From NCBI GenBank assembly GCA_900450595.1, contig UGGS01000002.1, forward strand, positions 930,001-994,000: a stretch of 64,000 nucleotides of DNA. The letters are read 5' to 3'. The notes under the pieces are model-generated. The model was not told the DNA's origin. It worked only from the letters and a program-made list of their open reading frames with translations, and searched no databases. The DNA is from [Flavobacterium] thermophilum (GTDB lineage Bacteria; Bacillota; Bacilli; Bacillales; Anoxybacillaceae). Shown one piece after another: positions 56,328 to 64,000 of this stretch; within the stretch, counting starts at the first letter, position 1, and every line of letters starts with the position of its first letter. The translations under genes and the position numbers were made by a program.

Positions 56328-56903
56328 ATGCCCATGTCGGATAAAAAACAACAAATTATTGATGCCGCCACTCAATCATTTTCGCTGTTCGGCTACAAAG
56401 CAACGACAATGGATCAAGTAGCGAAGATGGCTAATGTCGGCAAAGGAACGATTTATACATTTTTCAAAAGCAAAGAAGAGCTGCTTGACCATATCGTTTC
56501 CTCTGTTATATCCGAAATTAAGCATGAAGCGGATGCGGCTATGGATGATCGTTTGCCGTTCAGCGAAAACGTCCAACGCGCCTTGCAGCGTATTTTTACA
56601 TTCCGTCAAGAACATGAATTAACCATCAAACTTTTGCAAGAAATGCGGGATATTGGCACCGCAGCTGTACGAGATGTGATGAAACGCCTTGATCGCGAAA
56701 TGATTGCCTATATTCGCGAAAAAATTGAAGAAGCGATGGCAAAAGGGGACATTCGCTCTTGCGATCCTGAGTTGACGGCATTTTTCATGTTTAAAATGTA
56801 CATCGCATTAAGCATTGAATGGGAAAAAGATCACGAACCATTGTCTCAACAAACCATTGCCGAACTGTTTGATCTGTATTTGCTGAAAGGATTGTCTCCA
56901 TGA
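56328..56903 (+). CDS. TetR/AcrR-family repressor (YhgD-like)
   Basis: 191 residues. The N-terminal TetR helix-turn-helix is QIIDAATQSFSLFGYKATTM, then QVAKMANVGKGTIYTFFKSKEEL. The C-terminal ligand domain is all helical (FTFRQEHELTIKLLQEMRDI; ELTAFFMFKMYIALSIEWEK). The start is ATG 56328 or 56334, behind AAGGATGA. Matching operators lie before this gene and before yhgE, so it very likely represses both. In Bacillus subtilis the homologous pair is yhgD-yhgE. Confidence 0.88.
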   Translation: MPMSDKKQQIIDAATQSFSLFGYKATTMDQVAKMANVGKGTIYTFFKSKEELLDHIVSSVISEIKHEADAAMDDRLPFSENVQRALQRIFTFRQEHELTIKLLQEMRDIGTAAVRDVMKRLDREMIAYIREKIEEAMAKGDIRSCDPELTAFFMFKMYIALSIEWEKDHEPLSQQTIAELFDLYLLKGLSP

Positions 56904-56929
56904 TAATCCTTCACTTTTTGGGCTAAAAA

Positions 56930-56952
56930 TGACTAAATGGACAAATCAGTCA
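56930..56952 (+). promoter_or_regulatory. Second TetR-family operator, before yhgE
   Basis: TGACTAAATGGACAA followed by ATCAGTCA: 23 bp with the same half sites as the operator at 56291-56313. It lies 26 bases before the yhgE start. Confidence 0.75.
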
Positions 56953-56978
56953 TAATTATAAACAAAGGAGGTTCGGGC

Positions 56979-59273
56979 ATGCACGCATTTCAATTATGGT
57001 TGAAAGAATGGAAGGCCATTCTGACCAACCGCAAAGTGCTGATTCCTGTCATAGCTGTATTATTCATCCCTCTTCTATACAGCGGCATGTTTCTATGGGC
57101 ATTTTGGGATCCATACGATCATTTGGATGAACTTCCCGTCGCTGTAGTCAACCAAGACAAAGGGGCGGTTCTCAACGGCAAAGAGATTCATCTTGGGGAA
57201 GATCTTGTCGAAAAGTTAAAAGAGAACAAGCAGTTTGACTGGCATTTTGTAACCGAACATGAAGGGGAAAAAGGGTTAAAAGAACAAAAGTATTATATGC
57301 TCATTCAAATCCCTGACGATTTTTCCCGGAATGCGACAACGCTGCAAGACGATCATCCGAAAAAACTGCAGCTCATTTACAAACCGAATGAGGGATTTAA
57401 CTTTCTATCGGCACAAATCGGCGAAACTGCAGTTGAAAAAATAAAAAACGAAGTAGCGAACGCCATAACAGAAACATATGCCGAAAGCATGTTTGATACG
57501 ATTCAAACTGTCGCTGACGGATTGACAAACGCGAGCGACGGAGCCGCACAACTGCATGACGGACTCAGCCAAGCACAAGACGGAACAAACCGACTGTATG
57601 ATGGCATGAAAAAAGCACAAGACGGAAGTGAAACGTTATATCACCATTTAGCGACACTCGCGGAAAAATCCGTGAGCTTTACTGACGGACTGCACCAAGC
57701 TGCCAATGGCTCATTGCAAGTTCAAACCGGAATCGAAACGCTTTACAACGGGATGAAACAAATGACCACTGGGCAAGAGAAACTCCTCTCCGGAGCAAAG
57801 CAGGCTCAGCAAGGAACAGCGAATCTTGCTTCAGGGACAAGACGCGTATATGAGGGGATGCAAGCGCTCGACGCCCGCATTCCGCAGCTTTTACAAGGAT
57901 CTGAAAAATTGAGCGATGGAGCGGAAAAGCTCACAGCTTCACTGGCTCAGTGGCAGGAAGGAGCCGCAAAAGTTCAAACAGGGGCAACAGGCGGGCTTGA
58001 ACAGTTAGCGGCGCAGCTTGATGCACTCATTGCTCACCCCCCCGATCCGACACAACAAAAGGCGGTGTATGAGCAGCTAAAGAAAAATGTTGAGGAATTA
58101 AACAAACAAGTCGAAAACGGCATTGCGCAGTTAAACGATGGAGCCAAAGCATTACAATCAAACGCAGCGTTGTTAAACAAGGGGGCGAAAAAGCTGCACG
58201 AAGGGCATATCGCTCTCGATCGCGGAGTCGATGAACTGCTTGCCGGTCAACAACAACTTGTCAATGGCGCAGACGCACTGGCGAATGGCCAAGAACAACT
58301 CGTCAGCGGCATGAAAACAATGTATGACAAAATGCAAGAAGCTGCACAAGGAGCAAGCCAGCTTGCCCATGGCAGTGGAACACTTTCTTCAGGCCTGCAA
58401 ACATTGGCTCAAGGAGCAGATCAGCTTCAAGATGGCACGCGTCGGTTGGCAAACGGTTCACAACAAGTAGCGGCTGGAACGAAGGAATTAACGAACGGGA
58501 CAAAACATTTGCAAGATGGTGTCAACCAACTGACAGACGGCTCGAAAGAATTGGCGGATAAGTTGAAAGAAGGAGCCGAACAAGCAAGCGATGTCAAAGC
58601 CAATAAGGCTGTCTACGACATGTTTGCCCAACCAGTGAATCTCCACAAGGAAGAAATCAATAAAGTGCCGAACTACGGAACAGGGTTTACGCCGTACTTC
58701 TTGTCACTCGGATTGTTTGTCGGAGCGCTGTTGCTTTCCATCGTCTTTCCGCTTCGCGAACCAGCAGGGGTTCCACGTTCGCCATTGCATTGGTTTTTGG
58801 CTAAATTCGGCGTCTTGATCGGCGTTGGGATTTTGCAAGCACTGCTGGCGGATGTCGTGTTGCTGGTTGGACTCGATTTACACGTAAAAAGCGTCCCGCT
58901 CTTTATCGTGTTTAGCATTGTCACTAGCATCACATTTTTATCTGTCATTCAATTTCTTGTTACCGTGTTCGGCGATCCAGGAAGATTTATCGCGATTGTC
59001 GTGCTGATTTTGCAATTGACAACAAGCGCGGGAACATTCCCGCTCGAACTAATTCCCCGCTCGTTGCAACACTTTAACGCATGGCTTCCGATGACGTATT
59101 CGGTTTTCGGATTGAAAGCGGTCATCTCAAGCGGTGATTTCTCGTTTATGTGGGAAAACATCGGCAAGCTGCTTCTATTTGTTGTTGCCATGATGATGGG
59201 AACACTCGTTTATTTGACTATCCAACATCGCCGCCAATTTGCCACGGCCGTCGAACAAGCTTCTGAAGCGTAA
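56979..59273 (+). CDS. yhgE: YhgE/Pip-family membrane protein
   Basis: 764 residues. One N-terminal membrane helix (RKVLIPVIAVLFIPLLYSGM) is followed by the YhgE extracellular N-domain (LDELPVAVVNQDKGAVLNGK). About 370 residues of repeats of the type DGxxxLxxGxxQLxxG form a long external coiled structure. Five to six C-terminal membrane helices follow (FFLSLGLFVGALLLSIVFPL onward). Relatives include the lactococcal phage receptor Pip and ABC-2-like or type VII-linked proteins; the exact transport role is unsettled. ATG 56979 has AAAGGAGG seven bases upstream. It is controlled by the preceding TetR-type gene. Confidence 0.88.
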   Translation: MHAFQLWLKEWKAILTNRKVLIPVIAVLFIPLLYSGMFLWAFWDPYDHLDELPVAVVNQDKGAVLNGKEIHLGEDLVEKLKENKQFDWHFVTEHEGEKGLKEQKYYMLIQIPDDFSRNATTLQDDHPKKLQLIYKPNEGFNFLSAQIGETAVEKIKNEVANAITETYAESMFDTIQTVADGLTNASDGAAQLHDGLSQAQDGTNRLYDGMKKAQDGSETLYHHLATLAEKSVSFTDGLHQAANGSLQVQTGIETLYNGMKQMTTGQEKLLSGAKQAQQGTANLASGTRRVYEGMQALDARIPQLLQGSEKLSDGAEKLTASLAQWQEGAAKVQTGATGGLEQLAAQLDALIAHPPDPTQQKAVYEQLKKNVEELNKQVENGIAQLNDGAKALQSNAALLNKGAKKLHEGHIALDRGVDELLAGQQQLVNGADALANGQEQLVSGMKTMYDKMQEAAQGASQLAHGSGTLSSGLQTLAQGADQLQDGTRRLANGSQQVAAGTKELTNGTKHLQDGVNQLTDGSKELADKLKEGAEQASDVKANKAVYDMFAQPVNLHKEEINKVPNYGTGFTPYFLSLGLFVGALLLSIVFPLREPAGVPRSPLHWFLAKFGVLIGVGILQALLADVVLLVGLDLHVKSVPLFIVFSIVTSITFLSVIQFLVTVFGDPGRFIAIVVLILQLTTSAGTFPLELIPRSLQHFNAWLPMTYSVFGLKAVISSGDFSFMWENIGKLLLFVVAMMMGTLVYLTIQHRRQFATAVEQASEA

Positions 59274-59295
59274 TGCTTCAGAAGCTTGTTTTTTT
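59257..59295 (+). terminator. Terminator of yhgE
   Basis: A perfect 13-bp stem AAGCTTCTGAAGC / GCTTCAGAAGCTT, with the stop codon in the loop, then seven T. Confidence 0.9.
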
Positions 59296-59470
59296 CTATC
59301 GACCCTTGCCATCGTTATCATTCTTTCATGATTTCTCTCTGATGCAAGGGACAATGATGGAGAACAGTTTTTCATGTTCTTCCTCACATTTCAACTAATG
59401 ATTCTTGAACGGTGAGACAGGCGTTATGAGCCGCTTCAGCGTTTTTTCGCAAACGGAACGTCGCCCTGCT

Positions 59471-59863
59471 TCAGGCGATGCAACAGGTGGAGGGCGTGGA
59501 GAATGCCAAATATATCAACGCATTCACAACCGCGTTGATATACTGCATAACCAAGTCTCCGACATCGCGGATTTCGATGGGAAACAGGCGGATGATGAGG
59601 ACAGACACCGCGATGATGAGGAACGAACCGATCAGAGTACCGCCGAACCGCGCCTGCGGATGCCATCGAATTCTCGCTAGGCCGACGATCAACGAACCGA
59701 TGGCAAACCCCAAAAACGAGCCGTACGCATAATATCCAACATAAAACGTCGGAAACAAAAAGGAAAACCACAACACCAACAAAGCGCCGCCCACATCAAC
59801 CCCATACGACCGAACCACGTCTTTCCTTCCTCCCCCACCTGTCATGCGAACATCACCGTTCAT
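59471..59863 (-). CDS. Hypothetical four-helix membrane protein
   Basis: 130 residues with hydrophobic segments at about 24-46, 48-66, 76-95 and 105-123. The N-terminus is Gly-rich and basic (TGGGGRKDVVRS). ATG 59863 has GGGGGGAG upstream. The gene ends with an unusual STPSTCCIA tail. No family is recognised. It is divergent from the following pair of genes and convergent with yhgE. Confidence 0.6.
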   Translation of the reverse strand: MNGDVRMTGGGGRKDVVRSYGVDVGGALLVLWFSFLFPTFYVGYYAYGSFLGFAIGSLIVGLARIRWHPQARFGGTLIGSFLIIAVSVLIIRLFPIEIRDVGDLVMQYINAVVNALIYLAFSTPSTCCIA

Positions 59864-59996
59864 CTCGCAGCTCCCCCCTAATGGATGATATGCTCAAAAC
59901 CCCTTCAAAAAACATTCGCTTTTCACCTAATTTTCTCCTTCCCCTTCTACAATACAAACCGTAAGCCAGTCCACCACACAAAAGGAGGTGACGAGA

Positions 59997-60521
59997 TTGA
60001 AAAAAGCTCGAGCGGTGTTTCTGCTCGCCTTTGTCGCTCTCGCGGGGGTCAGCCTGTTTCACGTCCTCGCTCCGCATGAAGTGATGGCGCACGGGCGTCC
60101 GGGCGCTCCGTTTGACGGCATGCCGGGCGGATTCGGTCATCCCCATCGGGAGTTCATCATGGAGCGGCGCGATGGCTGGATGATGCCGATGTTGTTCCTA
60201 AAGTGGCTCATTCCTCTTTTGCTTGCCGCCGTCGGGGCCGTATGGCTCGCCGCGGCGCGGTCGAAGCGCTGGATCGGCTGGGTGCTCGTCGCTGTAGGGA
60301 TTGCGGCGCTCCTGCCGAAATGGGTGTTGATTTTGCTTGCACTGGCCGCGGTGTACGCCTCGGGGCGGCGTCAAGCGCGCAAACCATCTGCTGTTGAGGC
60401 GTTGATGCCAGCGGCGCCATCCGTTTCCGCCGATTGGCTTGATGAATGGGAAAAAACGATTCAAAAGGAGGCACAAACAAATGGGCATTTTTCGCCGAAT
60501 GAAGACGATCGTTCTCGCTGA
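59997..60521 (+). CDS. Membrane protein in operon with PspA
   Basis: 174 residues. A signal anchor comes first (RAVFLLAFVALAGVSLFHVL), then an external His/Gly/Pro-rich segment (GRPGAPFDGMPGGFGHPHRE). Two further membrane helices follow (about 65-85 and 92-115), and a cytosolic tail with DWLDEWEKTIQKEAQ. TTG 59997 is chosen because AAGGAGG lies eight bases upstream. Its 3' end overlaps pspA by 41 bases and contains the pspA ribosome site, so the two are co-translated. It may recruit PspA to the membrane; that is inference. No family was recognised. Confidence 0.7.
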   Translation: MKKARAVFLLAFVALAGVSLFHVLAPHEVMAHGRPGAPFDGMPGGFGHPHREFIMERRDGWMMPMLFLKWLIPLLLAAVGAVWLAAARSKRWIGWVLVAVGIAALLPKWVLILLALAAVYASGRRQARKPSAVEALMPAAPSVSADWLDEWEKTIQKEAQTNGHFSPNEDDRSR

Positions 60522-61134
60522 AGTGAACGAACAAATCGACCGCTGGGAAGACCCTGTCGCCATGACAAAACAATATTTGCGCGAACTTGAAGAACAGCTC
60601 GAACGAGGGCGCCAGGCGCTCGCCCAGCAATGGGTCGCCGAGCGGCGCTATGAGACGCTCATCGCCCAAGCGGAGGCGACGATTGAAAAACGGAGCCGCC
60701 AAGCGAAACTGGCGCTCGAGCGCAACGAAGAAGCCGTCGCCAAACTCGCCTTGCGCGACAAGCTGTTGTATGAGAAAAAGCTGGAGGCGTACAAACAACA
60801 ATACGACGCCATCAAAGCGAAAACGGCGGAAGTCGCCAACCGTCTAAACCAACTGCGCGAGCGGTACGACGAGCTCGCAGCTAAGCAGCTGGAGCTCGCT
60901 ACCCGCGTTAACGCCGCGCAAGCGTTGAAGCAAATCGACTCGGCGCTCGCCTCCTTTTCCGCCGACGAGGCGCTGCGCGGATTCGCCCGCATGGAAGAGC
61001 GCGTCATCGCCTTAGAAGCCGAAGCGGCAGCCGCCCGATTCGGAACGAACGCCGTGTTGTCCCCTTTGCCGTTTGACGAAGAAGTGGAACGTGAACTGGC
61101 GAAATGGAAAGACGCCCAAGCGCATAACGCCTAA
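60481..61134 (+). CDS. pspA: PspA/IM30 family protein
   Basis: 217 residues, nearly all helical coiled coil. The start GIFRRMKTIVLAEVNEQIDR forms the amphipathic membrane-binding helix. EDPVAMTKQYLRELEEQL and the long heptad regions follow. PspA-type proteins assemble on damaged membranes and maintain the proton gradient. ATG 60481 has AAAGGAGG nine bases upstream, within the preceding gene. A terminator follows. Confidence 0.88.
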   Translation: MGIFRRMKTIVLAEVNEQIDRWEDPVAMTKQYLRELEEQLERGRQALAQQWVAERRYETLIAQAEATIEKRSRQAKLALERNEEAVAKLALRDKLLYEKKLEAYKQQYDAIKAKTAEVANRLNQLRERYDELAAKQLELATRVNAAQALKQIDSALASFSADEALRGFARMEERVIALEAEAAAARFGTNAVLSPLPFDEEVERELAKWKDAQAHNA

Positions 61135-61164
61135 TTTCCCCCTCCCCCCTTTTGACATAGATCA

Positions 61165-61189
61165 CCCCCTTGCCGAGTTGGCAAGGGGG
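61165..61189 (+). terminator. Terminator of the pspA operon
   Basis: CCCCCTTGCC / GGCAAGGGGG stem, then ATTCGTTTGTTT. Confidence 0.75.
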
Positions 61190-61367
61190 ATTCGTTTGTT
61201 TCGCTCCCTTGGACAAGCGGCGGCCAAAAGCACATGCAGCCCGCGACAAGCCTGAACGATGCCCGATGCCATGGTCTTGCCCCATTGATAAGCAAAATCG
61301 TTTCCTTTGTTTTTCCATCGTGCTAAAATTAATTAGAGAGACGAAAGAATACAGGAGATGACCTTCC

Positions 61368-62600
61368 TTGAACTGGAAACGAAACGTCCGCATCCTTTGG
61401 CTGTGCAATTTCATGGTGTCGGCGGGAATGACGATGGTCATTCCGTTTTTGTCGCTGCTGTTGTGGGAAATGGGCGTCACCGAGCACCATTCGTTGAGCG
61501 TCTGGACCGGTCTTGTCTTTTCGGCGACGTTTTTGTCGGCGGCCATCATGGCGCCGATTTGGGGCATGTTCGCCGACAAGTACGGCCAGCGCGCCAACCT
61601 CATCCGCGCAGGGATTGGCATGGGGCTGATCACCAGCTGCATGGCGTTCGCCCATTCGCCGATGGCGCTGCTTGCTCTCCGATTTCTTGTCGGCTTTTTC
61701 TCTGGATTTATCACTGTCTCGTTTTCATACTTGGCCCGCGTTGTGCCGAGAGACCATAGCGGCGAGGCGCTCGGGACGCTGCAGACGGGAAGCATCGCCG
61801 GCAACATCATCGGGCCGCTCATCGGCGGCGCCTTATCCGATTGGTTCGGCTTCCGCCCGGTGTTTCTCGTGACCGGGTTTTGCATTTTGGCGACATTGCT
61901 TCCTGTCGTCTTTTGGCTCGACAAAGACCCCGTCGCGCCGCAGACGCAAGAGCGCCATGCCAGTTTCAAAGAAGTATTCGCCCATCGGCCGCTCGTCATC
62001 TTGTTTGTCGCCACCTTTCTCGTGCAAATCGCAGTTCTCGGCGTCAACTCGATGATGACGATTTTCGTCCAATCGCTCGTCGGCGATTCTCGCAATCTCG
62101 CATTTCTATCAGGGCTCGCCTCCTCGATCACCGGAATCGCCACGATCATCGGCGCGCCGTATTTAGGCAAGCTCGGCGACCGGATCGGGCAGGAGAAAAC
62201 ACTGCCGATGTTGCTTCTGCTCTCCGGCCTGTTCGCCTTGCCGCAAGTATGGACGGACCATCTTTATGAATTGTACGTCTGGCGCTTCTTGCAAGGGCTT
62301 GTCGTCGGCGGCGTATGGCCTGCCATTCAAGCGCTGATTAACGCGCAATGCCCGCGCCGCATCCAAGGGCGGGTGTTCGGCGTCACAGCCAGCAGCCGCT
62401 TTCTCGGCAACCTCGCTGGTCCGACGGCAGCGGGAGCCATCGCAGGATTCGCATCCATTTCGGCCATTTTCGCCTTGTCAGGGCTGCTCCTCATCGCCAC
62501 AGGAGCTTTGGTCGGATACACCGTCCACGACCGCGCATGGCGCGAAGACATGAAAGAAAAAATCGCCGCCTGGGCGCACCGCCTTCACATCCGCCACTGA
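61368..62600 (+). CDS. MFS exporter (MdtG-like)
   Basis: 410 residues with 12 membrane helices. It shows the MFS motif A loop after helix 2 (GMFADKYGQRANLIRAG), the second copy in the other half (YLGKLGDRIGQEKTLP), and motif C-like glycines in helix 5 (GSIAGNIIGPLIGGALSDWF). The start NWKRNVRILWLCNFMV closely resembles MdtG-type drug exporters. TTG 61368 has AGGAG ten bases upstream. It is a single gene with a terminator shared with the convergent peptidase gene. The substrate is unknown. Confidence 0.85.
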   Translation: MNWKRNVRILWLCNFMVSAGMTMVIPFLSLLLWEMGVTEHHSLSVWTGLVFSATFLSAAIMAPIWGMFADKYGQRANLIRAGIGMGLITSCMAFAHSPMALLALRFLVGFFSGFITVSFSYLARVVPRDHSGEALGTLQTGSIAGNIIGPLIGGALSDWFGFRPVFLVTGFCILATLLPVVFWLDKDPVAPQTQERHASFKEVFAHRPLVILFVATFLVQIAVLGVNSMMTIFVQSLVGDSRNLAFLSGLASSITGIATIIGAPYLGKLGDRIGQEKTLPMLLLLSGLFALPQVWTDHLYELYVWRFLQGLVVGGVWPAIQALINAQCPRRIQGRVFGVTASSRFLGNLAGPTAAGAIAGFASISAIFALSGLLLIATGALVGYTVHDRAWREDMKEKIAAWAHRLHIRH

Positions 62601-62620
62601 CAGCGCGGCCAAGGCAATGA

Positions 62621-62656
62621 AAAACGGCCTGAGAGGAATCCCTTTCAGGCCGTTTT
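62621..62656. terminator. Bidirectional terminator
   Basis: AAAACGGCCTGA / TCAGGCCGTTTT, a 12-bp perfect stem between two convergent genes with U-runs on both strands. Confidence 0.85.
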
Positions 62657-62659
62657 CGC

Positions 62660-63706
62660 TCATTCTCCCATCCGTCGAAGCAACGAATACGGAATCGCCT
62701 CCCCCACCCGCCCGTTGCGTCCGGTTGTCGTCTCCGCCATCGTGAGCGAATTCCAAATCGCTTCCTCGGTCGCCTCAATCGCCGCTTGGAACAGCTCATT
62801 CATAAGCGGCGCATCGTCGCGGATGAGCGGCGGGACCGATTGAAGGGCAGAATCGGAAAAATGCGGGATCGTGTAAGCGTTGGAAAACGCAATCACAATA
62901 TCACCGCTCCCGTGATGGACGCAGCTTCCCGTCCGCCCGAGCCCCACCGTCGCCCGCCTCGCCAGCCGCTTCAACTGCCGGGCATCGAGCGGCGCATCGG
63001 TCGCGATGATCATCATAATCGACCCAGGCGGCACATCCCGTTCATCGAACGACGGCGGCATATACGGCACGAACCGCAACTCCTCACGCCGGCCGAAATT
63101 GCTCACGACAAGCGCCCCGACCGTATACATCCCGCCCGCGATCCGCGATGAACTGCCGACGCCCCCTTTCCAGCCGAAACACATCATCCCCGTCCCCGCG
63201 CCGATCGCCCCTTCTTCCATCTCCACCCGCGCCGCGGCAATCGCCTCTTTCGCATGCTCCTTCGTCACCGCCATCACCCGCGCTGTATTCAAATAGCTGT
63301 CATTGCATTCCCCGACGACAATGTTGACCGACCCGGTCGTATCGCCAATCTCCGGCGTCGCAGCAAGCATGGATTCGAGCGTCCCTTGCCAAACTTCCCC
63401 GACACTGAACGTATTCGTCAGCATAATCGGCGACTCGATCGTCCCAAGCTCCTCCACCTGCACCAACCCGGTCGTTTTCCCAAACCCGTTCAACACAAAA
63501 CAAGCCGCCGGCACTTTCTCTAAAAACCAATTCCCCCCATGCGGCAACACCGCCGTCACCCCGGTGCGAATCACCGTCCGTTCATCGACATCTTTACGAA
63601 TCGTCACATGACCGACCCGCACCCCAGGCACATCCGTGATTTGATTGCGTCTCCCCACCGGAAGCGTGCCGATGGAAAAACCGAGATCGCGAAGCTTGCG
63701 GCGCAT
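62660..63706 (-). CDS. P1-family peptidase (DmpA/L-aminopeptidase D-esterase type)
   Basis: 348 residues of the self-processing DmpA family. It has the N-terminal ITDVPGVRVGHVTI motif, TGVTAVLPHGGNWF, FVLNGFGKTTGL, and the AIGAGTGMMCFGWKGGVGSSSR region. The Gly-Ser within this last block is the likely self-cleavage and nucleophile site. Family members cleave N-terminal residues or D-amino acid esters. ATG 63706 follows GGGGGTGGG; the open frame upstream to 63976 has no site and does not look coding. It is convergent with the MFS gene. Confidence 0.85.
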   Translation of the reverse strand: MRRKLRDLGFSIGTLPVGRRNQITDVPGVRVGHVTIRKDVDERTVIRTGVTAVLPHGGNWFLEKVPAACFVLNGFGKTTGLVQVEELGTIESPIMLTNTFSVGEVWQGTLESMLAATPEIGDTTGSVNIVVGECNDSYLNTARVMAVTKEHAKEAIAAARVEMEEGAIGAGTGMMCFGWKGGVGSSSRIAGGMYTVGALVVSNFGRREELRFVPYMPPSFDERDVPPGSIMMIIATDAPLDARQLKRLARRATVGLGRTGSCVHHGSGDIVIAFSNAYTIPHFSDSALQSVPPLIRDDAPLMNELFQAAIEATEEAIWNSLTMAETTTGRNGRVGEAIPYSLLRRMGE

Positions 63707-64000
63707 CCATCCCACCCCCGTCGCTTTTCTCCGCCTTCTTTCAAACCGTCCAACGCCAACGCAGCATGTCCGCCGACACGACGGTGAACGAGAAAGAAGC
63801 GTGATTGTTCCCATGTCAAGTATATCGCATCGGACTGAGGAAATGCAGCAGCGGCAAAGAAAGGCGGTGAACAACCATGCCTGGTGGATCAATGGGGCCA
63901 TACAAAAAAAGCAGATGCCAAAACGTTCTCCATGTGCGAAACAAAAAAGCGGCTTCCTGCAAAGCAAGCGGCGCAAGAATGAGCAGCCGAAGCAAAACGA
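63707..64000. other. Right-edge region without a recognised gene
   Basis: No supported coding region. It must contain the peptidase promoter on the minus strand. Sequence beyond 64000 is not visible. Confidence 0.4.

Noticed and set aside
63707..63976. An N-terminal extension of the P1 peptidase
   Set aside because: The extra 90 residues are Cys/Arg-rich with no ribosome site, while the internal ATG 63706 starts the conserved family sequence.

Overview
The window looks like a chromosome segment from a thermophilic Bacillaceae species, most likely Geobacillus or a close relative. The evidence is the high-GC core coding sequence, many TTG/GTG starts behind strong AAGGAGG-type ribosome sites, Bacillus-type genes (spo0M, the yuaF-floT pair, rlmD next to dgkB, the yhgD-yhgE pair) and a dense load of insertion sequences. 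No rRNA, tRNA or CRISPR array was seen.

Layout. Positions 1-8.9 kb are an accessory zone: a chemoreceptor gene cut by the window edge, an IS982 copy with an extra orphan end, IS110 and IS3 relics, an IS4 copy, an IS630 copy and a second, frame-split transposase. Between them lie AT-rich stretches holding a DUF3888 protein and a stand-alone nucleotidyltransferase. Positions 8.9-27.5 kb are core-like: an RDD protein, an RsbW/RsbV/RsbU-type partner-switching operon, a LuxR-type regulator, a four-gene sugar-nucleotide/glycosyltransferase operon facing a Gfo/Idh oxidoreductase, a chemoreceptor relic, MutT, Spo0M, a TrmA-family RNA methyltransferase, an Rrf2 regulator with its NmrA-like target, and a sodium/alanine symporter. 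Positions 27.8-36.7 kb are a second mobile-element patchwork (deleted IS21, IS1182 and IS66 fragments, two damaged Rpn-type nuclease genes, a twice-stopped IS110) enclosing a cadC-cadA heavy-metal resistance operon. A complete type I restriction-modification operon (hsdM-hsdS-hsdR) fills 37.0-43.0 kb. From 43.3 kb to the end is core sequence again: rlmD, dgkB, nfeD-floT, Mpo1-like, an unknown membrane protein, a YycO-like secreted protein, HtrA, a two-component system, YhgD/YhgE, PspA with a partner membrane protein, an MdtG-like exporter and a P1 peptidase.

How the parts work together. Three regulator/target circuits can be read from shared operators: Rrf2 with the NmrA-like gene (GTTGTAACCA-N5-GTTATA half sites), the TetR-type regulator with yhgE (TGACTAAATGGACAA sites), and CadC (20-bp palindrome over the cad -35 box). 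The least described units are the 14.0-18.7 kb sugar operon, whose product cannot be named from sequence, and a small non-autonomous transposon family. That family has two copies, at 31.2 and 51.5 kb, each with matching inverted ends and a perfect 8-bp target duplication, and its ends resemble those of ISL3-family elements. Several genes carry single-event damage (homopolymer indels, in-frame stops), which suggests active decay of accessory DNA.
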